A DNA stretch of 59,906 bases from Mariprofundus sp. (GCA_021772835.1 JAJFLE010000003.1:1-59906); one strand, 5' to 3'; positions 25,646 to 34,162 are shown, counted from the stretch's first letter. Notes: generated by a model not told the origin, from the sequence alone. Made by a program: numbers and translations.

Positions 25646-27108
25646 GATCTTCAATACACTATCTGGCGTACGCTCTGCTGCTTTCAGGTTGCGCCGTAGG
25701 CCCTGACTTCAAAGCGCCTGAATCGCCGAAGGTGACAAGCTACAGGTCGGCAATGACAGCAGATCAAAGCGGCCAGGAAACACCGAAGCTGGTAACCAGT
25801 GACGCCATTCCTGAGCAGTGGTGGCAGCTGTTTCAATCCGGGTCACTGTCGCAACTCATCGAGCAGGGGCTTGCCAACAGTCCGACGCTGGCGGCTGCAC
25901 AAGCCCGACTTCTCTCGGCTCGTGAAATGCTGGATGCTGACTCTTCCTGGGTGCTGTTTCCTCATGCGGATGTTGCATTAAACAGTTCACGCCAGAAAAT
26001 TTCAGGTGCCGCATTTGGTAATGCAGGTAACCCACGCATTTTCAGCGTGCATAATGCGGCAGTTAATGTGAGTTATACGATTGATGCCTTTGGTGGCGGT
26101 CAGCGGTATCTGGAATTGGGTGAGGCCAAAGTGGCATATCAGGCTTATCAGCTGGAAGCGGCAAGGCTGACGCTGATCACCAATATCGTTACAGCCGCTA
26201 TTGCCGAAGCCTCATTGCGTGAACAGGTCAAGGCGAGCCAATCCATCATTGAAGATGCAACAAGATTGTTGGGTATGGGTGAAAAGCAGTTTGAGATTGG
26301 TGTTATTGGCAGGGCGGAACTGCTGGCCCAGCGTGCCGATTTGGCTCAAACACGCAGCCAGCTGCCACCATTGCAGAAGGCGTTGGCCTCAATGCGTCAC
26401 CAGCTTTCTGTGCTTATAGGCGTCATGCCGGGTGAGGCGGACCTGCCGGATATACAAATGGATGAACTTGTTATGCCACAAGAGATTCCGTTGACGCTTC
26501 CTTCAGAACTGACCCACAGGCGCCCGGATGTGCTGGCTGCCGAGTCTGCCCTGCATCAGGCCAATGCACAGATCGGCATAGCGACGAGCAACATGTATCC
26601 CAAACTTGCTCTCTCTGCCAGTTATGCCACAGAAGCGACCAAAATTGCCGATCTGTTTAATGCCGGTTCAGTCATCTGGGGACTGGGGGCAGGGTTAACG
26701 CAGCCGTTGTTTCGGGCTGGTGAATTGCGTGCCAGAAAACGCGTGGCCCTTGCCGACTTCGACCAGGCCGCAGCAAACTATCGCCAGAGCGTGCTCGCGG
26801 CTTTTGGCGATGTCGCCGATGCCTTGTCTGCTCTCGAGATGGATGGAAAGCAGCTGGCGCTGGAAACAGAAGCCGAAAATCTGGCCGGTGAGACACTCAC
26901 CATTGTGCGAGAGCAGTACAGGCAGGGAGCCGTCAGTTTGCTCATGCTGCTCGATGCGCAGCGGCGATATCAGCAGCTGCGTATCAACCTGATCAAGGCG
27001 CGAGCAGCGATGTTCAACGATACAGCTGCTTTGATGTTTGCTCTTGGCGGCGGCTGGCAACAAAACCAGGACCGTATTAATTCGGAAACGATGGAGAAAC
27101 CGTTATGA
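25642..27108 (+). CDS. outer-membrane efflux lipoprotein (NodT/OprM family)
   Basis: The 488-aa protein has a lipoprotein signal with lipobox LLLSGCAVGPDF, so Cys16 would be lipidated, and the two TolC-like repeats: WWQLFQSGSLSQLIEQGLANSP...LAAAQARLLSARE, and later LTHRRPDVLAAESALHQANAQIGIATSNMYPKL. This is the trimeric exit duct of tripartite RND pumps. It overlaps the regulator upstream and the adaptor downstream by 4 nt each. The order duct-adaptor-pump differs from the common adaptor-pump-duct order. Confidence 0.92.
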   Translation: MRSSIHYLAYALLLSGCAVGPDFKAPESPKVTSYRSAMTADQSGQETPKLVTSDAIPEQWWQLFQSGSLSQLIEQGLANSPTLAAAQARLLSAREMLDADSSWVLFPHADVALNSSRQKISGAAFGNAGNPRIFSVHNAAVNVSYTIDAFGGGQRYLELGEAKVAYQAYQLEAARLTLITNIVTAAIAEASLREQVKASQSIIEDATRLLGMGEKQFEIGVIGRAELLAQRADLAQTRSQLPPLQKALASMRHQLSVLIGVMPGEADLPDIQMDELVMPQEIPLTLPSELTHRRPDVLAAESALHQANAQIGIATSNMYPKLALSASYATEATKIADLFNAGSVIWGLGAGLTQPLFRAGELRARKRVALADFDQAAANYRQSVLAAFGDVADALSALEMDGKQLALETEAENLAGETLTIVREQYRQGAVSLLMLLDAQRRYQQLRINLIKARAAMFNDTAALMFALGGGWQQNQDRINSETMEKPL

Positions 27109-28265
27109 AAAAAACTATGAGCAAACGCATGATTATCATGCTGGCCGTTGTCGGTACGGTGTTTGCGGCCATTGTCGGTTATCAGATGTTTGTGGCCAGT
27201 ATGATGAAGCAGTATCTGGCTTCCAATGCGCAGCCGCCTGCCACTGTCACAGCCATGAAGGTTAAACCGCAGTTATGGCAACCGCAGCTTGCTGCCGTGG
27301 GCACACTGCGTGCGGTTCAGGGCGTGCAGATCACCGCCGAGACCTCCGGCATTGTGAAAAAAATCCATTTCAAGTCGGGTGATGAGGTTATACAGGGGGC
27401 ATTGCTGCTGGAGTTGAACAGCGCGGAAGAGACAGCCCAACTGCAATCTCTGCAGGCCAGTCGCAAGCTTGCTGAAATCAATTTTGCGCGTGATAAACAA
27501 CAGTTCGTTATTCATGCGATCAGCAAGGCACAGCTGGATGCCTCGCAAGCTGAACTCACAGGCAAACGGGCCCAGGAAGCGCAGCAGCAGGCGGTTCTTG
27601 ATAAAAAAAGTATTCGTGCACCTTTTTCCGGTCGTCTCGGTATCACTCACATCAATCCCGGCCAGTACCTGAATGTAGCAGAGGCGATTGTGTCGTTGCA
27701 GAACAACCGCGCTCTGTATATCGATTTCAACCTGCCACAGAAATTTGTCGGATCCATCAAGCCGGGACAAAAAATCAGTGTGTATGGCAGCAAAGCGAGC
27801 GAACTGGCCATCGGTGGCCAGATCACCACCATCAACAGTGTGGTGGAGAAAACAACGCGCAACGTACTGGTTGAAGGAAAGATCGATAATGCGAATGGGG
27901 CACTGTTAGCGGGCATGTTTGCACATGTGAAAATCGATGCCGGAGAGCCGCAGATGCAGCTGACTTTGCCACAGACCGCCATCAGTTATAATGCTTACGG
28001 TTCTACACTGTTTATCGCCAAAGCAGAGAAGAATGAGGCAGCAGCAGATGTGCCGACAGATGCGCCGGTTAAACAGGTGGCACAGCAGGTATTTGTGAAA
28101 ACAGGCGATAAACGCGGTGATCAGGTGGCCATTCTGGGAGGTCTTGAGGAAGGCGACACCGTGGTGACCTCCGGTCAGCTGAAATTGAAAAATGGCACGC
28201 CGCTGATTATCAACAATGTGGTGTTGCCTGCGAATGAAGCGGCACCGAAGCCGCAGGAGCAGTAA
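27105..28265 (+). CDS. RND efflux periplasmic adaptor (membrane fusion protein)
   Basis: The 386-aa protein has an N-terminal membrane anchor (MIIMLAVVGTVFAAIVGYQMF). A barrel-sandwich half (AAVGTLRAVQGVQITAETSGIVKKI, FKSGDEVIQGALLLELN) follows, then a short helical hairpin with LQASRKLAEI and the returning lipoyl half (KKSIRAPFSGRLGI). A beta-barrel and membrane-proximal domain complete it, ending GLEEGDTVVTSGQLKLKNGTPL. It links the inner-membrane pump to the outer duct. No lipobox is present. Confidence 0.92.
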   Translation: MKKTMSKRMIIMLAVVGTVFAAIVGYQMFVASMMKQYLASNAQPPATVTAMKVKPQLWQPQLAAVGTLRAVQGVQITAETSGIVKKIHFKSGDEVIQGALLLELNSAEETAQLQSLQASRKLAEINFARDKQQFVIHAISKAQLDASQAELTGKRAQEAQQQAVLDKKSIRAPFSGRLGITHINPGQYLNVAEAIVSLQNNRALYIDFNLPQKFVGSIKPGQKISVYGSKASELAIGGQITTINSVVEKTTRNVLVEGKIDNANGALLAGMFAHVKIDAGEPQMQLTLPQTAISYNAYGSTLFIAKAEKNEAAADVPTDAPVKQVAQQVFVKTGDKRGDQVAILGGLEEGDTVVTSGQLKLKNGTPLIINNVVLPANEAAPKPQEQ

Positions 28266-28266
28266 G

Positions 28267-31200
28267 GTGCGCTACACCGATATCTTTATCCGAAGGCCCG
28301 TGCTGGCCACCACGATCAGCCTGTTGCTGCTCGTACTTGGTCTGCAGGCCATCATGAGTATGCCTATCCGTCAGTATCCGGAAACGCAGAATGCCGTGGT
28401 GACCGTAAGCACGGCCTATTATGGTGCTGATGCGGAAACCATCTCCGGCTTTATCACCCAGCCACTGGAAACGGCAGTGGCTCAGGCCGAAGGTATAGAT
28501 TACCTCTCCTCGGTCAGTGTCAGTGGTGTTTCCACCATCAGCGCAACACTGCGCCTGAACCATGATTCGAACCGTGCGCTCACCGATATCAATGCCAAGG
28601 TAAATGCCGTACTCAACCAGCTGCCAGCACAGGCACAGCAGCCGGTGCTCACTGTGCAGGTCGGTGAAACTATTGCATCGATGTATATGGGTTTCTTCAG
28701 CGATGTGCTGGCCAGCAACAACGTCACCGATTATCTGCTGCGCGTGGTAAAACCGCAACTTGACGGCATTGAAGGTGTGCAGCGCGCCGAGATTATCGGT
28801 GCACGCCAGTTTGCCCTGCGCGCATGGCTCGATCCTGCCCGTATGGCGGCCTACGGTATTACTGCCAGCGATGTGTATGCGGCACTTGCAGCTAACAACT
28901 ATCTGGCCACGCTCGGCAGCAGCAAGGGGCAGATGGTCAGCGTAGAACTCAATGCAGCGACCAGCCTGCATTCGGTGGATGAGTTCAAGGAGCTGGCCAT
29001 TTTTGAAAAAAATGGTGCTATCGTGCGTTTGCAGGATGTCGCCAATGTCGTGCTGGGAGCAGAAGATTATAATCTGACTACAGCCTTCGATGGCAAGAAG
29101 TCGGTGTTTATCGGTATCAAGGTTGCTCCTGACGCGAATGTGCTGGAGGTGGTCCAGCGTGTGCGTGATGCCTTCCCTGCTATTCAGGCCCAGATGCCCA
29201 ATGGCCTGACCGGTAAAGTCGTTTACGACGGCACTAAATTTATCGAAAGCTCGATTGATGAAGTGATCAAAACCCTGATCGAGGCGCTGCTGATCGTAGC
29301 CTTCGTGGTGTTTATTTTTCTCGGCAACTGGCGTGCTGTGGTCGTGCCGCTGGTGGCAATCCCGCTATCCCTGGTCGGTGCCTTTTTTATCATGCAGTCA
29401 CTCGATTACACCATCAACCTGCTCACCCTGCTGTCGCTGGTGCTGGCCATCGGGCTGGTGGTCGATGATGCCATTATCGTGGTGGAGAATGTTGACCGCC
29501 ATATGCACCATGAAGGCAAGAGTCCGTTTGAGGCCGCTATGCTGGCAGCACGTGAACTGGGAGGCCCGATCATTGCCATGACGGTGGTGCTGATCGCTGC
29601 CTATGTGCCGATTGGTTTCCAGGGCGGTTTGACTGGTGCACTGTTTAGCGAGTTCGCTTTCACGCTGGCAGGAGCTGTTACCATCTCCGCTATTGTCGCG
29701 CTGACACTCTCGCCGATGATGACCTCGAAAATGTTCAAACCCAAACAGGATGACAGCCGACTTGTGGTTTTTATTGATCGCCAGTTTTCGCGTTTGCACA
29801 GCTCTTATCAGCGTAGACTGACAGGTACACTGACAACCTGGCCGGTGATGGTGGTGATGGGTGGTTTGCTGCTGGTTGGTGTGGTTTTTCTGTTTGCCAC
29901 TTCCAAGGCGGAGCTGGCTCCGGAAGAGGATCAGGGCATTGTGCTGGCGCATGTCGCGGGCGCGCCCAACGCCACTGCGCAGCAGATGGCTGCTTATGCC
30001 GATCAGGCTTATCTGCTGGTGCGTGAGCTGCCCGAATATGATCAGATGTTTCAGCTCACCGGTATGCCAACCACCAATCAGGGCATAGGCGGTGTATTGT
30101 TCAAACCGTGGGACGAGCGCACACGCAGTGCCGCAGAATTGCAGATGATACTGCAGCAGAAATGGAGCACGATTGCCGGAGCCCATGTCGCAGCATTCCA
30201 GTTTCCGGCGCTGCCCGGTTCCGGTGGATTGCCGTTGCAGTTCGTTATCAAAACCACGGAGTCCTTTGAAAACCTGAATGAGATTGTCGGCAAGGTGCTA
30301 GCCAAAGCGCAGGCCAGCGGCATGTTCTTCTATATCGATTCCGATCTGAAAATCGATAAACCCCAAAGCACACTGGTGGTGGATCGCGATATGGCGACCA
30401 GTCTCGGCCTGACCCAGCAGGATATCGGTGCAGCACTTGGTGCAGCACTCGGTGGCGGCTATGTGAACTATTTCTCCATCGGTGGGCGCTCCTATCGTGT
30501 CATGCCGCAGGTAGGGCAGGAGTTCCGTCTGAATCCGGAACAGGTGCTCGATTATTATATACGCACGCCATCTGGCGAGATGATTCCTGCCTCTACCATC
30601 GCATCGATTTCTCACGAGGTGGTGCCGGAATCGATCAACCGCTTCCAGCAGCTCAATTCAGCCACAATCATGGGTGTGTATGCGCCGGGTGTTTCGCAGC
30701 AACAGGTGCTCGAATTTATGGCCAATGCACTCAATGAAGAGGCGCCGAGTGGTTATACGCCCGATTATGCCGGCCCGTCACGCCAGTATATGCAGGAGTC
30801 CGGTGGTTTCGTCTTCACCATGCTGTTTGCCATCGTGATTGTGTTTCTCGCCCTCTCCATCCAGTTCAACAGTTTCCGCGACCCGCTGGTGATTCTGGTT
30901 TCCGTTCCCTTGGCTTTATTGGGCGCGCTATTGTTTATCAATGTGGGGCTTGCCTCGATCAACATCTATACGCAGGTGGGGCTGGTCACCCTGATGGGGT
31001 TGATCAGTAAACATGGTATTTTGATGGTGCAGTTTGCCAACGAACTGCAGCTGGCCGGCCGCTCGAAGCGCGATGCGATTATTGAAGCATCGGCTGTGCG
31101 TCTGCGTCCGATCCTGATGACTACAGCTGCCATGGTGCTGGGTGTGATTCCTCTGGTGCTGGCCAGTGGCGCGGGTGCCGCAGGGCGATATTCGATGGGG

Positions 31201-31344
31201 CTGGTGATTTTCACCGGCCTCTCCATCGGTACCCTGTTCACCCTCTTTGTTGTTCCGGCTGTGTATATGCTGGTAGCCAAAGATCGTTCGGCAGAAGTGG
31301 TTAACAGTGAACGGGAACTGAAGATTTCTGAGGGTATGGCTTGA
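28267..31344 (+). CDS. RND multidrug efflux pump, HAE-1 type
   Basis: The 1025-aa proton-driven pump starts at GTG 28267 after AGGAG (28256-28260). Blocks include FIRRPVLATTISLLLLVLGL (TM1), MPIRQYPETQNAVVTVSTAYYGADAE split across the porter domain, and the proton-relay pair in LVLAIGLVVDDAIIVVENVDRH (TM4). The C-terminal half repeats the architecture with VPLALLGALLF and GLITLMGLISKHGILMVQF-like VTLMGLISKHGILMVQFANE. Substrates cannot be deduced, though the TetR partner and HAE-1 type favour organic compounds rather than metals. A longer frame from 28216 overlaps the adaptor and is rejected. Confidence 0.93.
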   Translation: MRYTDIFIRRPVLATTISLLLLVLGLQAIMSMPIRQYPETQNAVVTVSTAYYGADAETISGFITQPLETAVAQAEGIDYLSSVSVSGVSTISATLRLNHDSNRALTDINAKVNAVLNQLPAQAQQPVLTVQVGETIASMYMGFFSDVLASNNVTDYLLRVVKPQLDGIEGVQRAEIIGARQFALRAWLDPARMAAYGITASDVYAALAANNYLATLGSSKGQMVSVELNAATSLHSVDEFKELAIFEKNGAIVRLQDVANVVLGAEDYNLTTAFDGKKSVFIGIKVAPDANVLEVVQRVRDAFPAIQAQMPNGLTGKVVYDGTKFIESSIDEVIKTLIEALLIVAFVVFIFLGNWRAVVVPLVAIPLSLVGAFFIMQSLDYTINLLTLLSLVLAIGLVVDDAIIVVENVDRHMHHEGKSPFEAAMLAARELGGPIIAMTVVLIAAYVPIGFQGGLTGALFSEFAFTLAGAVTISAIVALTLSPMMTSKMFKPKQDDSRLVVFIDRQFSRLHSSYQRRLTGTLTTWPVMVVMGGLLLVGVVFLFATSKAELAPEEDQGIVLAHVAGAPNATAQQMAAYADQAYLLVRELPEYDQMFQLTGMPTTNQGIGGVLFKPWDERTRSAAELQMILQQKWSTIAGAHVAAFQFPALPGSGGLPLQFVIKTTESFENLNEIVGKVLAKAQASGMFFYIDSDLKIDKPQSTLVVDRDMATSLGLTQQDIGAALGAALGGGYVNYFSIGGRSYRVMPQVGQEFRLNPEQVLDYYIRTPSGEMIPASTIASISHEVVPESINRFQQLNSATIMGVYAPGVSQQQVLEFMANALNEEAPSGYTPDYAGPSRQYMQESGGFVFTMLFAIVIVFLALSIQFNSFRDPLVILVSVPLALLGALLFINVGLASINIYTQVGLVTLMGLISKHGILMVQFANELQLAGRSKRDAIIEASAVRLRPILMTTAAMVLGVIPLVLASGAGAAGRYSMGLVIFTGLSIGTLFTLFVVPAVYMLVAKDRSAEVVNSERELKISEGMA

Positions 31345-31654
31345 TTTGATTCATTGCGTGAATGATCACTAGAGAAGCTATCACGCTGACGACACAGCAC
31401 AGTTCGTGTAAGTGAATGAATTCACTTGTCCTTTCTTGCCGCCCACAAAGTGGCAGGAGAGCCTCTTTGGACGTGCTGCACGGCACGCCCGCAGGGTGAG
31501 GCACATGGATGTGCCGAATCAGGAAGGGGCCTGTCGCGCCCCTGCCGCTCTTCTCCGATTTTGAGCATTTGTCTCGGCAGCCTGCTAACGGGGGATCAAA
31601 AGGTGTGTGTCCCATCCATAATTTTTGATGAACATTGAATTGTAGACCCCATCT
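31345..31654. repeat. hairpin-rich intergenic sequence after the efflux operon
   Basis: No gene is evident. Several dyads follow one another: AAGTGAAT-GA-ATTCACTT (31410-31427), GTGCTGCACGGCAC (about 31473-31486), GGCACAT-GG-ATGTGCC (31500-31515) and GGGGC-N7-GCCCC (31526-31542). None is followed by a T tract. The density of independent hairpins looks like a dispersed repeat or the remains of a structured element rather than a terminator. Confidence 0.45.
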
Positions 31655-31942
31655 TTAGCTTTTGAGATCTTCAGCCATTTCGCGGGTGGTGTGCCACGCC
31701 TGCTGAGCTTTTTTGCCGGTCCACTCCGCTGCCTCACCGGCCGCTTTACTGGTCGCACGCCACGCCGAACGGGAGTGTTTTACAGTCCAGTTCGTCGCCT
31801 CAGACGCGAACACTTTGGTGTCCGCCCAGGCTGAACTTGTGTGAATTTTTGTCTGCTCCCACACCCCCTCTTCCGCCGAGGCCATCTGCGGCGACTGCAT
31901 CAGGGCAAAGAGCATTATGGGAAGAATCATCAGTTTTTTCAT
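31655..31942 (-). CDS. secreted protein with 22-residue amphipathic repeats
   Basis: The 95-aa product has a signal peptide (MKKLMILPIMLFALMQ..., predicted cut after ASA). Its mature part is built from 22-residue units: SAWADTKVFASEATNWTVKH(SR), SAWRATSKAAGEAAEWTGKK(AQ) and a partial QAWHTTREMAEDLKS. Each carries AW near its start and W-T-x-K near its end, predicting an amphipathic helix. LEA-like or apolipoprotein-like behaviour at a membrane or envelope surface is conceivable. GGAGG precedes the ATG by seven bases, supporting the call. I recognise no named family. Confidence 0.65.
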   Translation of the reverse strand: MKKLMILPIMLFALMQSPQMASAEEGVWEQTKIHTSSAWADTKVFASEATNWTVKHSRSAWRATSKAAGEAAEWTGKKAQQAWHTTREMAEDLKS

Positions 31943-32076
31943 GGTCAGACCTCCAAAACGAATTTCCGTAGCCCGATTTGTAAACGCGACTGGAAAAGCC
32001 GTCAGTGTTTAGCATCACACTGGCGGAGCAGGCAAAAGCCAAAACAATTGAGGAATATCAACGATAGAAACAAGCC

Positions 32077-32238
32077 ATGACCGGCCGTTCAGGAAAGAGA
32101 AATACAGGCATTCAGCTCGGAGCCGGGAAGCATACATACCCACACATCAATCCTAACCCGGTTAATTATTCCGGCACCTATGTTGAAGGTGATGCATGTT
32201 TGACGGTTCCAGAGTTGCTACCTATGCTCAATCGTTGA
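32077..32238 (+). CDS. 53-aa orphan protein, first gene of a cassette-like array
   Basis: ATG 32077 opens a frame of 53 codons that ends at TGA 32236-32238, inside the first attC-like element. This gene-stop-in-attC arrangement is what integron cassettes show. The product begins MTGRSGKRNTGIQLGAGKH and contains HINPNPVNYSGTYVEGDACL before PELLPMLNR. No Shine-Dalgarno is obvious, which is frequent in cassettes. I cannot assign a family. Between 31943 and 32076 there is one further hairpin (CAGTGT/ACACTG with flanking CCG/CGG, about 31998-32025) and no gene. Confidence 0.4.
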   Translation: MTGRSGKRNTGIQLGAGKHTYPHINPNPVNYSGTYVEGDACLTVPELLPMLNR

Positions 32239-32293
32239 TGGGGAATTGTTTGCGCGCCGAAACAGATACTTATACTCATTAATAAGTTAGAGC
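32226..32293 (+). repeat. attC-like recombination site 1
   Basis: The element has nested arms in attC order: GCTCAATC (32226-32233) opposite GTTAGAGC (32286-32293), six of eight paired; ATGGG (32238-32242) opposite CTCAT (32275-32279); and TGTTT (32247-32251) opposite AAACA (32260-32264) around an 8-nt tip. The right arm GTTAGAG is one base from the core consensus GTTRRRY. It ends 17 bp before the GNAT gene. Confidence 0.5.
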
Positions 32294-32310
32294 AAAAGAG
32301 AGTCAAAAGA

Positions 32311-32922
32311 ATGGAAGCAATAACATTGGACGGTAAACATGTTCGCTTGGAGCCGCTTTCTTCAGAGCATATAGATGGTCTTTGTGAAGCGATTTATGAT
32401 GGGGAGCTCTGGAAGCTGTACGTAACATTAGTACCTCATCCAGATAACATACATGAGTTTTTCAGCAACGCACAAAAAGCAAACAAAAGTGGTGATGGCC
32501 TTACTTTTGCGACAATTGATAAACATACAAATCGAATTGCTGGCTCTACGAGGTTCATGAAAGCCAATCTGCCGTATAAAAGAATAGAGATTGGTTACAC
32601 TTTTCTGGGAAAATCATGGCAGAAAACACGGCTTAATACAGAAGCAAAGTTACTGATGCTTTCGCATGCATTTGAGTCTTTGGGGCTTAATCGTGTTGAG
32701 TTTCTAACTGATTACCTCAACAGTTCATCTCGACAGGCCATATTACGACTAGGGGCAAAACAAGAGGGGCTTCTTCGCAACCATATGGTAATGCCTGATG
32801 GTAGAATCAGGGATTCTGTGATGTACAGCATCATAGAAAATGAATGGTTAGGTGTTAAACAGCACTTGTCATGCAAATTGATCGAACAAGGCAATCAAGA
32901 TGACCTACATGCGTTCGTCTGA
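32311..32922 (+). CDS. GNAT N-acetyltransferase, RimJ/RimL type
   Basis: The 203-aa protein begins LDGKHVRLEPLSSEHIDGL, continues with FATIDKHTNRIAGSTRF and IEIGYTFLGKSWQKT, and has SSRQAILRLGAKQEGLLRNHM, the acetyl-CoA-side pattern of the RimJ/RimL-like branch. The substrate is unknown; cassette-borne relatives act on small molecules, antibiotics or protein N-termini. Its TGA lies inside the next attC-like arm. Base composition is AT-richer than the surrounding core genes. AAGAG(AG) ahead of the ATG is a plausible ribosome site. Confidence 0.85.
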   Translation: MEAITLDGKHVRLEPLSSEHIDGLCEAIYDGELWKLYVTLVPHPDNIHEFFSNAQKANKSGDGLTFATIDKHTNRIAGSTRFMKANLPYKRIEIGYTFLGKSWQKTRLNTEAKLLMLSHAFESLGLNRVEFLTDYLNSSSRQAILRLGAKQEGLLRNHMVMPDGRIRDSVMYSIIENEWLGVKQHLSCKLIEQGNQDDLHAFV

Positions 32923-32960
32923 CCTGTTACCGCGGGCAGCCAGCTTTTGCAACGTTGGGC
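32917..32960 (+). repeat. attC-like recombination site 2 (degenerate or short)
   Basis: GTCTGAC (32917-32923), which includes the GNAT stop, can pair fully, counting G-T pairs, with GTTGGGC (32954-32960), an exact match to the attC core GTTRRRY. The 30-bp centre does not fold clearly, and the 44-bp span is shorter than known attC sites. I treat it as a degenerate or partially deleted site. Confidence 0.35.
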
Positions 32961-32973
32961 ACAAGGGAAACAA

Positions 32974-33303
32974 ATGAGCTCAAGCATAGAATTTATAGCA
33001 TATGTTAAGGAGCTGTTTATTCCGTTGGGAGAGCTTAAAGGCGGGAAATTTTTCGGAGGTTTTGCCTTCAAAAGTGGTGCAAAACAATTTGCTATGATTA
33101 TGGATAATACCTTGTATTTCTGCGTTAATGAGCAAACTAGGCCAAAATATATTAACTTAGCTATGCAACCATTTTCATACTCAACAAAGAAAGGGATTGT
33201 AAATGTAAAAAAATACTATTCTGCACCAGAAGAACTTTTTGAAGACCAGGACGAATTATTGAAGTGGGCTCATGAAGCAATCGAATCAGCGTACAGTGCC
33301 TAG
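32974..33303 (+). CDS. TfoX N-terminal-domain protein
   Basis: The 109-aa protein consists of a single TfoX/Sxy N-terminal domain: PLGELKGGKFFGGFAFKSG, AMIMDNTLYFCVNEQTRPKY, PFSYSTKKGIVNVKKYYSAP and a terminal ELLKWAHEAIE. The C-terminal helix-hairpin domain of full-length Sxy is absent. Sxy controls competence genes with CRP, but stand-alone N-domains such as this are common cassette and accessory genes with no demonstrated role. ATG 32974 follows AAGGGA; an earlier TTG (32947) lies inside the attC-like arm. Confidence 0.8.
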   Translation: MSSSIEFIAYVKELFIPLGELKGGKFFGGFAFKSGAKQFAMIMDNTLYFCVNEQTRPKYINLAMQPFSYSTKKGIVNVKKYYSAPEELFEDQDELLKWAHEAIESAYSA

Positions 33304-33377
33304 CAAGGCAATGGATAAGGCCAATAAAAGCGGTGCTTCGCACGCGCTGTTATTGGCCTATATCTTTAACGTCAGCT
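33298..33377 (+). repeat. attC-like recombination site 3 with long imperfect hairpin
   Basis: GCCTAGC (33298-33304, containing the TfoX stop) stands opposite GTCAGCT (33371-33377). GGATA (33313-33317) pairs with TATCT (33361-33365), leaving A33360 unpaired. AGGCCAATAA (33318-33327) pairs with TTATTGGCCT (33350-33359), then AGCG with CGCT and GTG with CAC around CTTCG. Unpaired bases on one side and the R-spacer-L order are attC hallmarks. The outer arms pair only five of seven. Confidence 0.55.
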
Positions 33378-33398
33378 GATCACAGAACGGAGACAATC

Positions 33399-34079
33399 GT
33401 GTTCGCAGGAAAAAAAGCGTTGCTTCTTGATATGAACAGCACGTTTATGTTCGGTGAGGACAGATTCGGTGATGGCGAAGATTTTTCGGCGCACTATTTC
33501 CACATTGGCGGAACGCTCCCGCAAGATGAGATCAATAGAATTGTGCGCGCAGTGTATGGGTACCTGGGCACCCGCTACCCAGATGAAAAGTATAGGCATA
33601 GCTTTCCGTCTTTGGAAAGTGCAATCCGAGAGGTGGTTGGCAGAACAATTGGCAGAGATGAGATCAATATGATCATCGACACCTTTGCTTTCCACGAGCT
33701 CGGGTACATTCCTAACGAATACGGTGCAGCCCTCCATGATTTGCGGCAACACTTTACATTGGCAGCGGTCATAGACATCTGGGCACCCAAAACAGCATGG
33801 CTAACAGAGTTCGAACGCGCGGGCATCTCGGGTATTTTTGACGCCACTTCGTTCTCCTCCGATCATGGCATGGTCAAGCCTTCACCAAAACCATTTGAAC
33901 TCGTGTTAAGCCAACTTGGAATCGCTAACTCAGAAGCTATTGTGGTCGGAGATTCGCCGCGAAGAGACCTCGGTGGTGCAAAGAGCGCTGGTATCGACTG
34001 TATCTTGGTTGGTGGTGCTGAGCATCCCAATGCACTGAGGAGCTTTAAGAACCTGCTGGAGCTATGCAATTCAATCTAA
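33399..34079 (+). CDS. HAD-superfamily hydrolase
   Basis: The 226-aa protein starts at GTG after GGAG (33389-33392). HAD motif I is LLLDMNSTFMF, so the usual second Asp of DxDxT is Asn. Motif II is in AAVIDIW, motif III includes GMVKPSPKPFELVL (Lys), and motif IV is VVGDSPRRDLGGAKSAG. An alpha-helical cap lies between motifs I and II. The nucleophile Asp is kept, but replacing the acid/base Asp by Asn would impair ordinary phosphatase chemistry, so the reaction may differ. It is a cassette-position gene followed by a good attC-like site. Confidence 0.82.
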   Translation: MFAGKKALLLDMNSTFMFGEDRFGDGEDFSAHYFHIGGTLPQDEINRIVRAVYGYLGTRYPDEKYRHSFPSLESAIREVVGRTIGRDEINMIIDTFAFHELGYIPNEYGAALHDLRQHFTLAAVIDIWAPKTAWLTEFERAGISGIFDATSFSSDHGMVKPSPKPFELVLSQLGIANSEAIVVGDSPRRDLGGAKSAGIDCILVGGAEHPNALRSFKNLLELCNSI

Positions 34080-34083
34080 AACC

Positions 34084-34137
34084 GGCTAACATGGCGTTGA
34101 CGTCGCAAAGCGCGCCACCCTCAACTTAACGTTATCT
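34084..34137 (+). repeat. attC-like recombination site 4 (best example)
   Basis: The order is textbook: R'' GGCTAAC (34084-34090), 5-bp spacer, L'' GTTGA (34096-34100), variable centre with TGGCG/CGCCA pairing possible, L' TCAAC (34121-34125), 5-bp spacer TTAAC, R' GTTATCT (34131-34137). R'' and R' pair at six of seven positions, L'' and L' at all five. It starts 4 bp after the HAD stop codon. Confidence 0.6.
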
Positions 34138-34162
34138 TTTTGAGATCATACGGAGCCGTTTT

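Noticed and set aside
28210-28971. 253-aa minus-strand frame opposite the RND pump
   Set aside because: Antisense shadow of a conserved coding region, with no protein-family motifs.
32947-32973. Upstream TTG start for the TfoX-like gene
   Set aside because: It lies inside the attC-like right arm and adds residues not in the domain; ATG 32974 has the better ribosome site.
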